A stretch of DNA of 64,000 bases from Sphingopyxis sp. JAI128. GTDB lineage: Bacteria; Pseudomonadota; Alphaproteobacteria; Sphingomonadales; Sphingomonadaceae. Positions 8,824 to 16,705 of this stretch are shown here, piece by piece. The notes beneath the pieces were generated by a model. It did no database searches and was not told the DNA's origin. It saw nothing but the letters and a program-made list of their open reading frames with translations. A program made the translations under genes and the position numbers. Within the stretch, counting starts at the first letter, position 1; each line of letters begins with the position of its first letter. The stretch lies in assembly GCF_014207235.1 (NCBI RefSeq), contig NZ_JACHDA010000006.1, forward strand, positions 62,001-126,000, read 5' to 3'.

Positions 8824-10391
8824 AACGCTTGCTTGCCCTGTCGCTGATGCTGTCCGTCGCCATGCCGGCATGGGCCGACCCACCCGCCGACATTGTCGAA
8901 AGCGTCGAGGCGTTGCGGCAGAAGGTCGGCGCGCCGGGCGTCTCGATCGCGATCGTCGAGGACGGCAAAACGACGCTTTCGCGCGGCTGGGGGGTACGCA
9001 AGCTCGGAGATCGGGCGCCGGTCGATGCGCAGACGATCTTCCAGACCGGATCGACGGGCAAGGCGATGACCGCCGCCGCGCTCGCGGTGCTCGTCGACGA
9101 GGGCAAGATTGGATGGGACGATCCCGTCATCCGGCATATGCCATGGTTCCGCATGTATGATCCGTGGGTCACGCGCGAAATCACGATCCGCGACCTGCTC
9201 GTCCACCGTAGCGGGCTCGGGCTGGGGCAGGGCGACCTGATGTTCGTGCCGCGCACGCACTTGACGCGCAAGCAGACCGTCGAGCGCGTGGCTCATCTCA
9301 AGCCCAAGACGAGTTTTCGCTCGGCCTATGCCTATGACAATATCCTCTATGCCGTCGCTGGCCAGCTGATCGAAGAGGTCACCGGCCAGACATGGGAGGA
9401 CTTCATCCGCGCGCGCGTTTTGCGCGCGGGGGGAATGAAGAATGCGACGAGCGACAGCGAGGACCGCTTCCGCATTCCCAACCGTTCATGGCCCCACGCG
9501 CGGCTATCGGGGGCGCTGCGCGGCCTTGGTCCGCAGGCGGCGCTCGACGAGCGCGACGAACTCGGCCGCAACGGCGCGCCGGCAGGCGGGCTCGCGCTCA
9601 GCGCCAACGACATGGCGGCGTGGCTCAAGATCCAGCTCGCGCATGGCGCGCTGCCGAACGGGAAACGGTTGTTCAGCGAGGAGCAGGCGGCCGAAATGTG
9701 GGCGCCGGTCACCCCCATGCCGATCACGCCGCTTCCCGACGGCCTCAAGCCCGCGCAGCCGACGCAGCAGGCCTATGCGCTCGGCTGGCAGGTGCAGGAT
9801 TATCGCGGCCACCGTATCATCCAGCACGGCGGCGGCGTCTTCGGGTCGATCACGCGCGTCGTGATGATCCCCGACAGACAAGTCGGCTTCGCGATCATGA
9901 TGAACAGCGAGGACAGCGGCATGCTCCTCGGCCTCACCTATGACCTGCTCGACCATTATCTCGACCAGGGCGACTATGGCTGGATCGCGAAATGGGAAGA
10001 CTGGTATCAGGCACGGCTCGCGGACGGGGCCCAATTCCTGAAGCAGTCGAAGGCGTCGCCGGCGCAGAGCGGTCCCTCGCTCGCGCCGGCGCGCTACGCG
10101 GGCCGCTACCGCGATCCCTGGTATGGCGATGTCGTGATCGGCGCGGACGAAAAGGGGCTGACGATCGACTTCACCTCGACGCCGCGGATGGCGGGACGGC
10201 TCGAGCATTGGCAATATGACAGCTTCGTCACCAAATTCGACGATCCGGCGATCGAGCCCGCCTACGTCACCTTCGCGCTCGACGCCGACGGCAAGGTGAC
10301 GGGCGTGACGATGAAGGCCGTGAGCAAGATCGCCGATTTCAGCTGGGATTATCACGATCTCGACCTGAAACCCGTGGAGGACAAGAAGTGA
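8820..10391 (+). CDS. Periplasmic serine hydrolase (class C beta-lactamase / D-aminopeptidase fold)
   Basis: A 523-residue protein with a clear signal peptide (cleavage after AWA, about residue 19). The hydrolase domain has the STGK nucleophile motif near residue 78, a YDN motif and a C-terminal HGGG. A separate C-terminal domain of about 120 residues resembles the beta-barrel-like DUF3471 module found in many such enzymes. It lacks the membrane domain of the first hydrolase at 94. It overlaps the carrier gene by 4 bp (ATGA) and the next gene by 4 bp (GTGA). Its likely role is release of D- or L-residues from short peptides before import. Confidence 0.87.
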   Translation: MKRLLALSLMLSVAMPAWADPPADIVESVEALRQKVGAPGVSIAIVEDGKTTLSRGWGVRKLGDRAPVDAQTIFQTGSTGKAMTAAALAVLVDEGKIGWDDPVIRHMPWFRMYDPWVTREITIRDLLVHRSGLGLGQGDLMFVPRTHLTRKQTVERVAHLKPKTSFRSAYAYDNILYAVAGQLIEEVTGQTWEDFIRARVLRAGGMKNATSDSEDRFRIPNRSWPHARLSGALRGLGPQAALDERDELGRNGAPAGGLALSANDMAAWLKIQLAHGALPNGKRLFSEEQAAEMWAPVTPMPITPLPDGLKPAQPTQQAYALGWQVQDYRGHRIIQHGGGVFGSITRVVMIPDRQVGFAIMMNSEDSGMLLGLTYDLLDHYLDQGDYGWIAKWEDWYQARLADGAQFLKQSKASPAQSGPSLAPARYAGRYRDPWYGDVVIGADEKGLTIDFTSTPRMAGRLEHWQYDSFVTKFDDPAIEPAYVTFALDADGKVTGVTMKAVSKIADFSWDYHDLDLKPVEDKK

Positions 10392-11569
10392 AGCGCATCG
10401 CAATCCTGCTGACGGCCACCGCGCTATCCGCCTGCTCGAACGGCGGCGAGCAGCCGAAGGCATCGCTCGAAGCGCCGCTGCACAGCCGGATGCTCGTGCT
10501 CGATACCCACCTCGACACGCCGCTCCATTTCGAGCGCGCGGGCTGGAGCTTCGCCGATCGCCACGCGCTCGCCGACGACATGGCGCAGCTCGATATCCCG
10601 CGGATGAAGGACGGCAATCTCGATGGCGGCTTCTTCGCCATCTATACCGATCAGGGCCCCCTGACCGCGAAGGGCTATGCCGATGCACTGACTTTCGCGC
10701 GGGGACGATCCGATCTGATCGACCGCACCATCGCCAAATATCCCGACGCCATCGCCCCCGCATTGACGGCGGCCGATGCGCTGCGGCTGAACAAGGAGGG
10801 CAAGCTGATCGCCTTCAAATCGATGGAGAACAGCTATCCGCTCGGCGAGGATCTGTCGCTGCTCAACGAGTTCTACGACAAGGGTCTGCGCCTCGCCGGG
10901 CCGGTGCATTCGAAGGACAACCAGTTCGCCGACAGCGCGACGGGCGAGGGACGCTGGAAGGGACTGAGCCCGCTCGGTAAGCAGTGGGTCGCGGAGATGA
11001 ACCGCCTCGGCATCGTCATCGATGCGAGCCATTCGTCCGACGCGGCGTTCGACCAGATGCTCGAATTATCGAAATATCCGATCCTGCTTTCGCACTCGAG
11101 CCTGCGTTCTTCATTCGATCATCCACGCAACCTCGACGAAGCGCGGCTGAAGGCCCTTGCCGCGAAGGGCGGCGCGATGTGCATCTCGACGATCTTCATG
11201 TCGCCGATGAACATGTCGCCCGCGCGCGGCGAGCTGTTCGGCAAATATGAGCGCATCGGGACGCTGTCGCCCGCCGAGCAGACGGACCTCAACCGCCAGT
11301 GGCGCGAACTCGACAAGACCGAAAAATTGTGGGCGGCCGATTTCGACGCCTATATGAAGATGGTGCTGCGCGCGATCGAGGTGGGCGGGGTCGACCATAT
11401 CTGTTTCGGCGCCGACTGGGACGGCGGCGGCGGCCTGCCGGGCATCGAGGATATTTCGGCGCTGCCCAAGGTGACCGAGCGGCTGAAGGCCGCGGGCTAT
11501 TCCGACGCCGACATCGAAAAAATGTGGAGCGGCAACATCCTGCGCGTGCTTGCCGCGCAGGGGAAATAG
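10388..11569 (+). CDS. M19 (renal-type) dipeptidase, lipoprotein
   Basis: A 393-residue M19 peptidase starting with GTG inside the upstream stop (GTGA). The N-terminus is a lipoprotein signal with lipobox LSAC. All metal-ligand motifs of the family are visible: THLDT (HxD), SMEN (bridging glutamate), DASHS and LSHSS (histidines) and GADWD (aspartate). Such enzymes hydrolyse L-D dipeptides and are zinc-dependent. This copy therefore looks fully competent, in contrast with the atypical paralogue at 3163. It is the last gene of the locus and is followed by a convergent FecR-like gene 28 bp away. Confidence 0.9.
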   Translation: MKRIAILLTATALSACSNGGEQPKASLEAPLHSRMLVLDTHLDTPLHFERAGWSFADRHALADDMAQLDIPRMKDGNLDGGFFAIYTDQGPLTAKGYADALTFARGRSDLIDRTIAKYPDAIAPALTAADALRLNKEGKLIAFKSMENSYPLGEDLSLLNEFYDKGLRLAGPVHSKDNQFADSATGEGRWKGLSPLGKQWVAEMNRLGIVIDASHSSDAAFDQMLELSKYPILLSHSSLRSSFDHPRNLDEARLKALAAKGGAMCISTIFMSPMNMSPARGELFGKYERIGTLSPAEQTDLNRQWRELDKTEKLWAADFDAYMKMVLRAIEVGGVDHICFGADWDGGGGLPGIEDISALPKVTERLKAAGYSDADIEKMWSGNILRVLAAQGK

Positions 11570-11597
11570 CTCGCGGCGCGACACAACGCGGGCTGGA

Positions 11598-11819
11598 TCA
11601 GCTCCGCCGTTGGTGCGGATCGTCCCTGGTCGCCTGCGCCTTTGCCAGCGTCGCGGCGGCCCATTCATCATCCTCGACCGCAGCTTCATATGCGGCAAGA
11701 TGCGCCGGGCTCAGTTCCAGCCATGCGGACAGTTCATCCCACGCGTCGAAAGCGGGATCGGCGACGCGCATCGCCCATAGTCGGGCGGCTTCGATAAGTT
11801 CGGATTGATGCGTCGTCAT
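11598..11819 (-). CDS. Stand-alone FecR N-terminal (DUF4880) domain protein
   Basis: Only 73 residues long. The sequence matches the cytoplasmic N-terminal segment of FecR/PupR anti-sigma factors: an AARLWAMRV-type helix, the AWLELSPAHLAAYE core, then a charged tail. The transmembrane helix and periplasmic FecR domain are absent and the frame closes with TGA, so this is either a truncated gene or a minimal soluble anti-sigma/pro-sigma factor. It lies 49 bp downstream of the ECF sigma factor, its expected partner, on the same strand. Confidence 0.7.
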   Translation of the reverse strand: MTTHQSELIEAARLWAMRVADPAFDAWDELSAWLELSPAHLAAYEAAVEDDEWAAATLAKAQATRDDPHQRRS

Positions 11820-11868
11820 GCCCTTCCCCTGTTATGCGGGGTCCTATGGCATGACGAAACCCCAACGG

Positions 11869-12384
11869 CTATTCCGTATTCAGTTTTGTCCGGAGCTCGG
11901 CGAGCATCCGATACGCCTTCTGCAAGTCCTTTTCGACCGAGCTCAGGCTTATTCCGAGTTCGCTCGCGATGTCGGCCTGTCCGACGCCGTCGAGGCGATA
12001 GCGCCGGAATATATGATCGACGCGCGAACCGAGCGCGGCGAGGGCCGACTGGACTTGCTGCAATTGTTCGCGCGCGACCAGAACGCGCTCGCCGGCGGGC
12101 GTGTCTTCCGGGGCATCGCCCATCGCCTGCCAGTCGAATTGCCTTTTTTCGCGGCTGGAGGTCGCGCGCCGGATGTCGCGCATATGATTTTCGGCCGCGC
12201 GAAACAGATAGGATATTGGATCGGCGACGGGACGCTCGGGCGCCGACGCGATTTTCTGCCACAGGTCGTGGAGTACATCCTCTGCCTCATGACCCGCGCC
12301 GCGCGCCGCAAGGAAACGCAGCAACCGGCTGCGTTCGTTGAGCAAGGTCGCGTGCAGCCCGCTGCTGCCCGCCTGCGCTACCAT
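11869..12384 (-). CDS. ECF RNA polymerase sigma factor, FecI-like
   Basis: A 171-residue sigma-70-family factor with only regions 2 and 4. Region 2 includes EAEDVLHDLWQKI and the DPISYLFRAAENHMRD segment. Region 4 has a helix-turn-helix around ADIASELGISLSSVEK. The ATG at 12384 overlaps the upstream M23 gene by 7 bp, so the two are co-transcribed. With the FecR-like peptide that follows it resembles a FecI/FecR pair, but no receptor with a signalling domain is present in this window. Confidence 0.88.
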   Translation of the reverse strand: MVAQAGSSGLHATLLNERSRLLRFLAARGAGHEAEDVLHDLWQKIASAPERPVADPISYLFRAAENHMRDIRRATSSREKRQFDWQAMGDAPEDTPAGERVLVAREQLQQVQSALAALGSRVDHIFRRYRLDGVGQADIASELGISLSSVEKDLQKAYRMLAELRTKLNTE

Positions 12385-13055
12385 TGTCGCGCGCCTTTGA
12401 TCTCGCCGGATCTTGCGGAGGCCCGGCGCCGCGCGAAGTCGGAGATATGCGGCCCTGTATCGACGGTCGCCAGTCGCATCGACGACAGCGGCGACGACGG
12501 AACGAGGAGCGGGGTGGGATCGGTCGCTCGTCCGTGCCGCCGCACCTCGAAATGCAGGTGGCTGCCGGTGGACCGTCCGGTCGACCCCATCAGCGCGATC
12601 GCCTGGCGCTGGCCGACGGTCTCGCCGACACGCACGAGCAGGCGTGACAAATGCGCATAGCGCGTGCGAAGGCCACCGCCATGGTCGAGTTCGACCATCT
12701 GGCCATAGCTGCCCGCAGGCCCCGCGAAAGCGACAAGGCCGCCGCTCGACGCAAGAACGGGAGTGCCGAGCGGGCCCGGAATGTCGAGCCCGTAATGCAT
12801 TCGGCCGACGCCGCGGATGGGGTCGCTGCGATAACCGAAATGCGACGAGAGCTTGGGCAATGTCGCGGGCTTGGGTGTTGTACGCATACCGGTCGGCGCC
12901 GGTTTGACCTCGGGCGCCGACCAATCGGTCATCCGTGCCCGAAAGGCTTCACTGTCGCCGCCAGGAAGCGTCGATTGCCCCGCGGCCGGGCCGATTCCGG
13001 CCGTGCAGGCACAGCCTAGCGCAAGCAACGGGTATAGGGCGGAGCGTACGGGCAT
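12378..13055 (-). CDS. M23 (LytM-type) metallopeptidase
   Basis: A 225-residue exported protein with a signal peptide (residues 1 to about 26). Its C-terminal M23 domain carries the zinc-binding HYGLD motif and the HLHFE motif. Family members cut peptide cross-bridges in murein or act as activators of amidases. Both catalytic signatures are intact, so endopeptidase activity is possible. It heads an operon with the ECF sigma factor and FecR-like peptide, suggesting the sigma factor may respond to envelope state. Confidence 0.88.
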   Translation of the reverse strand: MPVRSALYPLLALGCACTAGIGPAAGQSTLPGGDSEAFRARMTDWSAPEVKPAPTGMRTTPKPATLPKLSSHFGYRSDPIRGVGRMHYGLDIPGPLGTPVLASSGGLVAFAGPAGSYGQMVELDHGGGLRTRYAHLSRLLVRVGETVGQRQAIALMGSTGRSTGSHLHFEVRRHGRATDPTPLLVPSSPLSSMRLATVDTGPHISDFARRRASARSGEIKGARQW

Positions 13056-13130
13056 GCGCTCATAAGACGGAGCCCGCCCGGCGCGCCCTTGGTGGTGTGC
13101 GCAAAAAAAATTGTCGTCGAAAATCCTTAC

Positions 13131-13158
13131 GGAAACGGGCTTCTCCCTTCGTCTCTGA
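13131..13158 (+). promoter_or_regulatory. Candidate ECF-type promoter before the glycan operon
   Basis: GGAAAC (13131-13136) followed 17 bp later by TCTGA (13154-13158) fits the general sigma-E/ECF pattern of a GGAA-type -35 and TCTRA-type -10. It points toward the aldolase gene, about 39 bp ahead, and sits in the intergenic region shared with the divergent M23-ECF operon. Whether the neighbouring ECF factor recognises it is unknown. Short motifs like this occur by chance. Confidence 0.3.
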
Positions 13159-13196
13159 CCATAGCACTAGCCTTTCTGGATCGAAGGAGACGGACG

Positions 13197-14009
13197 ATGA
13201 ATTCCACGGAGCACCGCATGCTCGACATGCTCAAAAAGGGGCGGGACCATTATGGCGTGGTTGCGGTTAAAGCCGAATTCGAGGCCGAAGGCACGCGTCC
13301 CGACGAACTGCTCCGCCTGCTCGAATTGACGTGCCGCGCGGACCTCAAGCTGGCGCTCAAGATCGGTGGCTGCGAAGCCGTTTCCGACCTCCATGCGTCC
13401 AGACTTTATGGCGCCGACTATATCATCGCCCCGATGGTCGAGACCCCTTACGCACTTTCAAAATTCATCGACGCGAGCGCCAAGGTCTACGGTGCCGGCC
13501 GCGACGGCACGCAGATGCTGTTCAATCTCGAAACCGAAACGACGCTGGCCAATCTCGATGCGATGTTGCCCCTCGCGGCTGACGGGATCGACGGCATCGT
13601 CTTCGGCCGCGTCGATTTCACCCTGTCCCGCGGCCTGCCGCGCAGTGCGATCAACGACCGCGCGATCACCGAGGCGGTGCTGCGCGTCGCTCAGGCATGC
13701 GCGGACCGCGACCTCGAACTCGTCGTCGGCGGCTCGGTCGCGGTCGAAGCGGCGCCCGCCCTGCGTGAAATCCGAGCGGTGCGGCTTGATCGTTTTGAAA
13801 CGCGCAAGGTCGTTTTCGACGGTGCAGCAGTGGAAAGCGCGAATTTCGAGGCGGGAATCGCGAATGCCGTCGCCTTCGAGCTCGACTGGCTGAAGAACAA
13901 GCGCGACTATTACCGCAGCCTCGCCGACGAGGATCAGGCACGTATCCGCATGATCGAGGAGCGCGGCGCGGTCGCCAAGCGCGGTCATCTTGCAAGCGTC
14001 GCCGCCTGA
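13197..14009 (+). CDS. HpcH/HpaI-type aldolase / citrate-lyase-beta-like TIM-barrel protein
   Basis: A 270-residue protein resembling the HpcH/HpaI family (phosphoenolpyruvate/pyruvate-binding TIM barrel). It has the GVVAVKAEFEAEG start and the ML-NLET and GIVFGRVDFT segments at positions where the family binds metal and substrate. Homologues of this shorter type occur in polysaccharide gene clusters. The substrate is unknown, with a 2-keto-3-deoxy acid the general expectation. ATG 13197 is chosen because AAGGAG precedes it by 6 bp. It is the first gene of a long operon, and the phosphatase-like gene begins 4 bp after its stop. Confidence 0.7.
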   Translation: MNSTEHRMLDMLKKGRDHYGVVAVKAEFEAEGTRPDELLRLLELTCRADLKLALKIGGCEAVSDLHASRLYGADYIIAPMVETPYALSKFIDASAKVYGAGRDGTQMLFNLETETTLANLDAMLPLAADGIDGIVFGRVDFTLSRGLPRSAINDRAITEAVLRVAQACADRDLELVVGGSVAVEAAPALREIRAVRLDRFETRKVVFDGAAVESANFEAGIANAVAFELDWLKNKRDYYRSLADEDQARIRMIEERGAVAKRGHLASVAA

Positions 14010-14013
14010 TACG

Positions 14014-14850
14014 ATGTTCGGCGAACAGGTTTCGATATTGATGCGCGAGGTCGCGGCCGACGTGGTCATGCCGCGCTTCCGCTCGCTCGCCCCCGGCGAA
14101 GTCGCCGAAAAGACGCCCGGCGAAATCGTCACCGTCGCCGATCGCGAGGCCGAGGCGCGGTTGTATGCGGGGCTCGCGGCGTTGGACGCCGGTGCCCGCA
14201 TCGTCGGCGAGGAAGCGGTCAGCCGCGATCCGGGGCTGCTCGACGGCGTCGGCGACGGGCGGGTCTGGCTGATCGACCCGCTCGACGGCACCGCCAATTT
14301 CGCTGCCGGGCGCTTCCCCTTTGGCATGATGATCGCGCTTGTCGAAGATGGCGAGCCGATCGAAGGCTGGATATTCGACCCGCCCAGCGGCCGGCTTTGT
14401 CATGCGCGGCGCGGGCATGGCGCGACCTGCGACGGCCAGCCAGTGCCCGTATCGGGTCCCCGCAGCCGCCGCTTGCCGCCCCGCGCGGCCCTCGGTTCGC
14501 ATTTCCTCGAACCCGACCGGCGCGCGGCGTTGCATGCGTTCGCCGCGCGGACGCTCGACGTCCAGCCCGTGCCGCGCTGTGCCGCCGAAAGCTATGTCCG
14601 GCTGGTGCTGGGACAGGACGATATTGCGCTGTTTCAGCGCATCCTGCCTTGGGATCATGCCGCCGGTGCGCTGTTCCTGACAGAAGCGGGCGGCAAGATC
14701 ACCCATTGGGACTGCACGCCCTATCGCGTCGGCGGTTCCGGCAAGGGCGTGCTCGCGGCCGCCGACGCCAAGCTGTGGCACCTGGCGTCGGGTCTTGTTC
14801 GCGATCCGGTCGCCGGGCTGGTCGGCCGGGAGGACAATCTTCATGCGTAA
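14014..14850 (+). CDS. Inositol-monophosphatase-family sugar phosphatase
   Basis: A 278-residue FIG-superfamily Mg-dependent phosphatase. It shows the family pattern: EE at 66-67, the DPLDGTANF motif with D88 and D91, and a late WDHAAG motif. These enzymes dephosphorylate myo-inositol 1-phosphate, sugar phosphates or PAP, and specificity cannot be assigned. Its position after an aldolase and before the exporter genes (8-bp overlap with the next gene) suggests it processes a precursor of the surface glycan. Confidence 0.85.
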   Translation: MFGEQVSILMREVAADVVMPRFRSLAPGEVAEKTPGEIVTVADREAEARLYAGLAALDAGARIVGEEAVSRDPGLLDGVGDGRVWLIDPLDGTANFAAGRFPFGMMIALVEDGEPIEGWIFDPPSGRLCHARRGHGATCDGQPVPVSGPRSRRLPPRAALGSHFLEPDRRAALHAFAARTLDVQPVPRCAAESYVRLVLGQDDIALFQRILPWDHAAGALFLTEAGGKITHWDCTPYRVGGSGKGVLAAADAKLWHLASGLVRDPVAGLVGREDNLHA

Positions 14851-16705
14851 AGGTTGGACGCGCGCGGCGGGATTATTTGCTGCGTCCTTGTCGCTTGCGG
14901 TGCCGTCGGCGGCACAACTTGCGGTGCCGGTCGAGCCGGCCGCGCAGGGCGACGTCGCCCAGCGCCGCGCCGCCGAGCAGCTTGCGGTTTCGCCCATCGA
15001 CGTCCCCGCGATCGCGCCTGCCGTTCTCGACGGCGAAGCGCCGCAGCAACCCGAACCGCGCAGGAAAGCGGGCCCCGAGCAGGATCCGGCCGATGCGCCG
15101 CCGCCGCCCAGCGAATTCGAAACCTATGTGTCGACGCTCACGGGCGAACCGCTGCGCCGTTTCGGTTCGGAACTGCTCGTGCCTTCGGCGCGCGATTTCA
15201 CTGCGCCGCCGACGACCGCCATCCCGCCCGATTACCGGATCAACCCGGGTGACGAACTGCTTCTCGGCATGACCGGATCGGTGCAGGCATCGGGGCTTCG
15301 GCTTGTCGTCGATGGCGAGGGGCGCATTTTCGTCCCACGTGTCGGTGCGATCGTCGTCGGCGGGGTGCGTTATGGCGACCTGCATGGCGTGATAGAGCGG
15401 CAAGTGTCGCGCCAATACCGGGGTTTCAGTCTCGAGGTTATGATCGGGCGCCAGCACGGCATCACCGTCTATGTCACGGGTTTCGCCGCGCGCCCTGGTT
15501 CCTATACGGCAAGCAGCCTGTCGACTCTCGTCAACGCCGTCCTCGCGGCGGGTGGTCCGGCGGCCGGTGGCAGCTTCCGTTCGATCCAGCTCCGGCGTGG
15601 GGGAAAGCTGGTTTCGGACTTCGATCTTTATGATCTGCTCCTGAAAGGCGACAAGCGCGGCGACGCGGTGCTTCAGAACGGCGACGTCATCTATATCGCG
15701 CCCGTCGGCGAAGAGGTTGCGGTGATCGGAAGCGTCAACCGGCAAGCGATTTTCGAGCTCGCGCCCGGCGAAACGCTGACCGACGCGATCCTTTATGCCG
15801 GGGGCGTCAACAGCGTCGCCGACAACAGCCGGCTGATGGTACTCAACGGCGTGAGCGGCGGCGATGCCGGCTGGCGCGAAGTGTCGGCGAGCGATGCGGG
15901 GACGACGCAGGCCCGGCGCGGCGATGTCGTGCGCGTGCTCTCGCACGTCGGCATTGCGCGGCCGCTGCGCCAGCAGCCGGTGTTGGTTACGCTGAGCGGC
16001 GAAATCGCGCGCCCTGGCCGATATTATGTCCAGCCGGGAACGCGAATGGCCGATCTCGTCGCAGAGGCGGGCGGGTTGACCGCCGAAGCCTTTCCCTATG
16101 CCAGCGTGATCACGCGCGAGAGCGTCAAGCATCAGCAGCGGCTGAGTTACGATCGCGCAATCGACGATGTCGAACTCCTGCTTGCCGCACAGCCGGTCAC
16201 ATCGGTCAACCGGGCGCAACTCGCGCAGCCGGGGAATATCGCGCTGATCAACAGCATTATCGACCAACTCCGCCGCCGCGAACCCGACGGCCGGTTGGTC
16301 TTCGATCTGCCGGTTGAAGCGGTGTCGCTTCCGGACGACCTGATCCTCGAAAACAATGACGTCGTGCATATTCCCGCGCGGCCGGTAACGGTGGGTGTGT
16401 TCGGTGCCGTGCCGAGCCCGGCCTCCTTCGCTTGGCGCGACGGCGCGCAGGTCGGCGATTTCGTAAAGAGGGCGGGCGGCGTCCAGAAGATCGGCGACAA
16501 GAGCGAAATATTCGTCGTGCGGGCCAACGGCACCCTGCTGGCGGGCGGCAAGCGTGCGCTTCGCGCGCCAGCGCTGCCCGGCGACCTCGTCTATGTGCCG
16601 ATCGACGCCGATCGTGGCGAGTTCTGGGCGCGGCTGCGCGATATCACCGGTACGCTGTTCAGCGGGCTGGTCGGGGCAGCATCGATCGCGGCGATTTCGA
16701 AATGA
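14843..16705 (+). CDS. Wza-like polysaccharide export outer-membrane protein (SLBB domains)
   Basis: A 620-residue exported protein with a signal peptide ending near SAAQ. A polysaccharide-export domain begins at about YRINPGDELLL and is followed by several SLBB beta-grasp repeats. It lacks an obvious lipobox cysteine, unlike E. coli Wza, and is much longer than that protein. The role would be an outer-membrane or periplasmic conduit for polysaccharide. It overlaps the upstream phosphatase by 8 bp and the downstream Wzz-like gene by 4 bp (ATGA), so exporter and co-polymerase are translated together. Confidence 0.88.
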   Translation: MRKGWTRAAGLFAASLSLAVPSAAQLAVPVEPAAQGDVAQRRAAEQLAVSPIDVPAIAPAVLDGEAPQQPEPRRKAGPEQDPADAPPPPSEFETYVSTLTGEPLRRFGSELLVPSARDFTAPPTTAIPPDYRINPGDELLLGMTGSVQASGLRLVVDGEGRIFVPRVGAIVVGGVRYGDLHGVIERQVSRQYRGFSLEVMIGRQHGITVYVTGFAARPGSYTASSLSTLVNAVLAAGGPAAGGSFRSIQLRRGGKLVSDFDLYDLLLKGDKRGDAVLQNGDVIYIAPVGEEVAVIGSVNRQAIFELAPGETLTDAILYAGGVNSVADNSRLMVLNGVSGGDAGWREVSASDAGTTQARRGDVVRVLSHVGIARPLRQQPVLVTLSGEIARPGRYYVQPGTRMADLVAEAGGLTAEAFPYASVITRESVKHQQRLSYDRAIDDVELLLAAQPVTSVNRAQLAQPGNIALINSIIDQLRRREPDGRLVFDLPVEAVSLPDDLILENNDVVHIPARPVTVGVFGAVPSPASFAWRDGAQVGDFVKRAGGVQKIGDKSEIFVVRANGTLLAGGKRALRAPALPGDLVYVPIDADRGEFWARLRDITGTLFSGLVGAASIAAISK

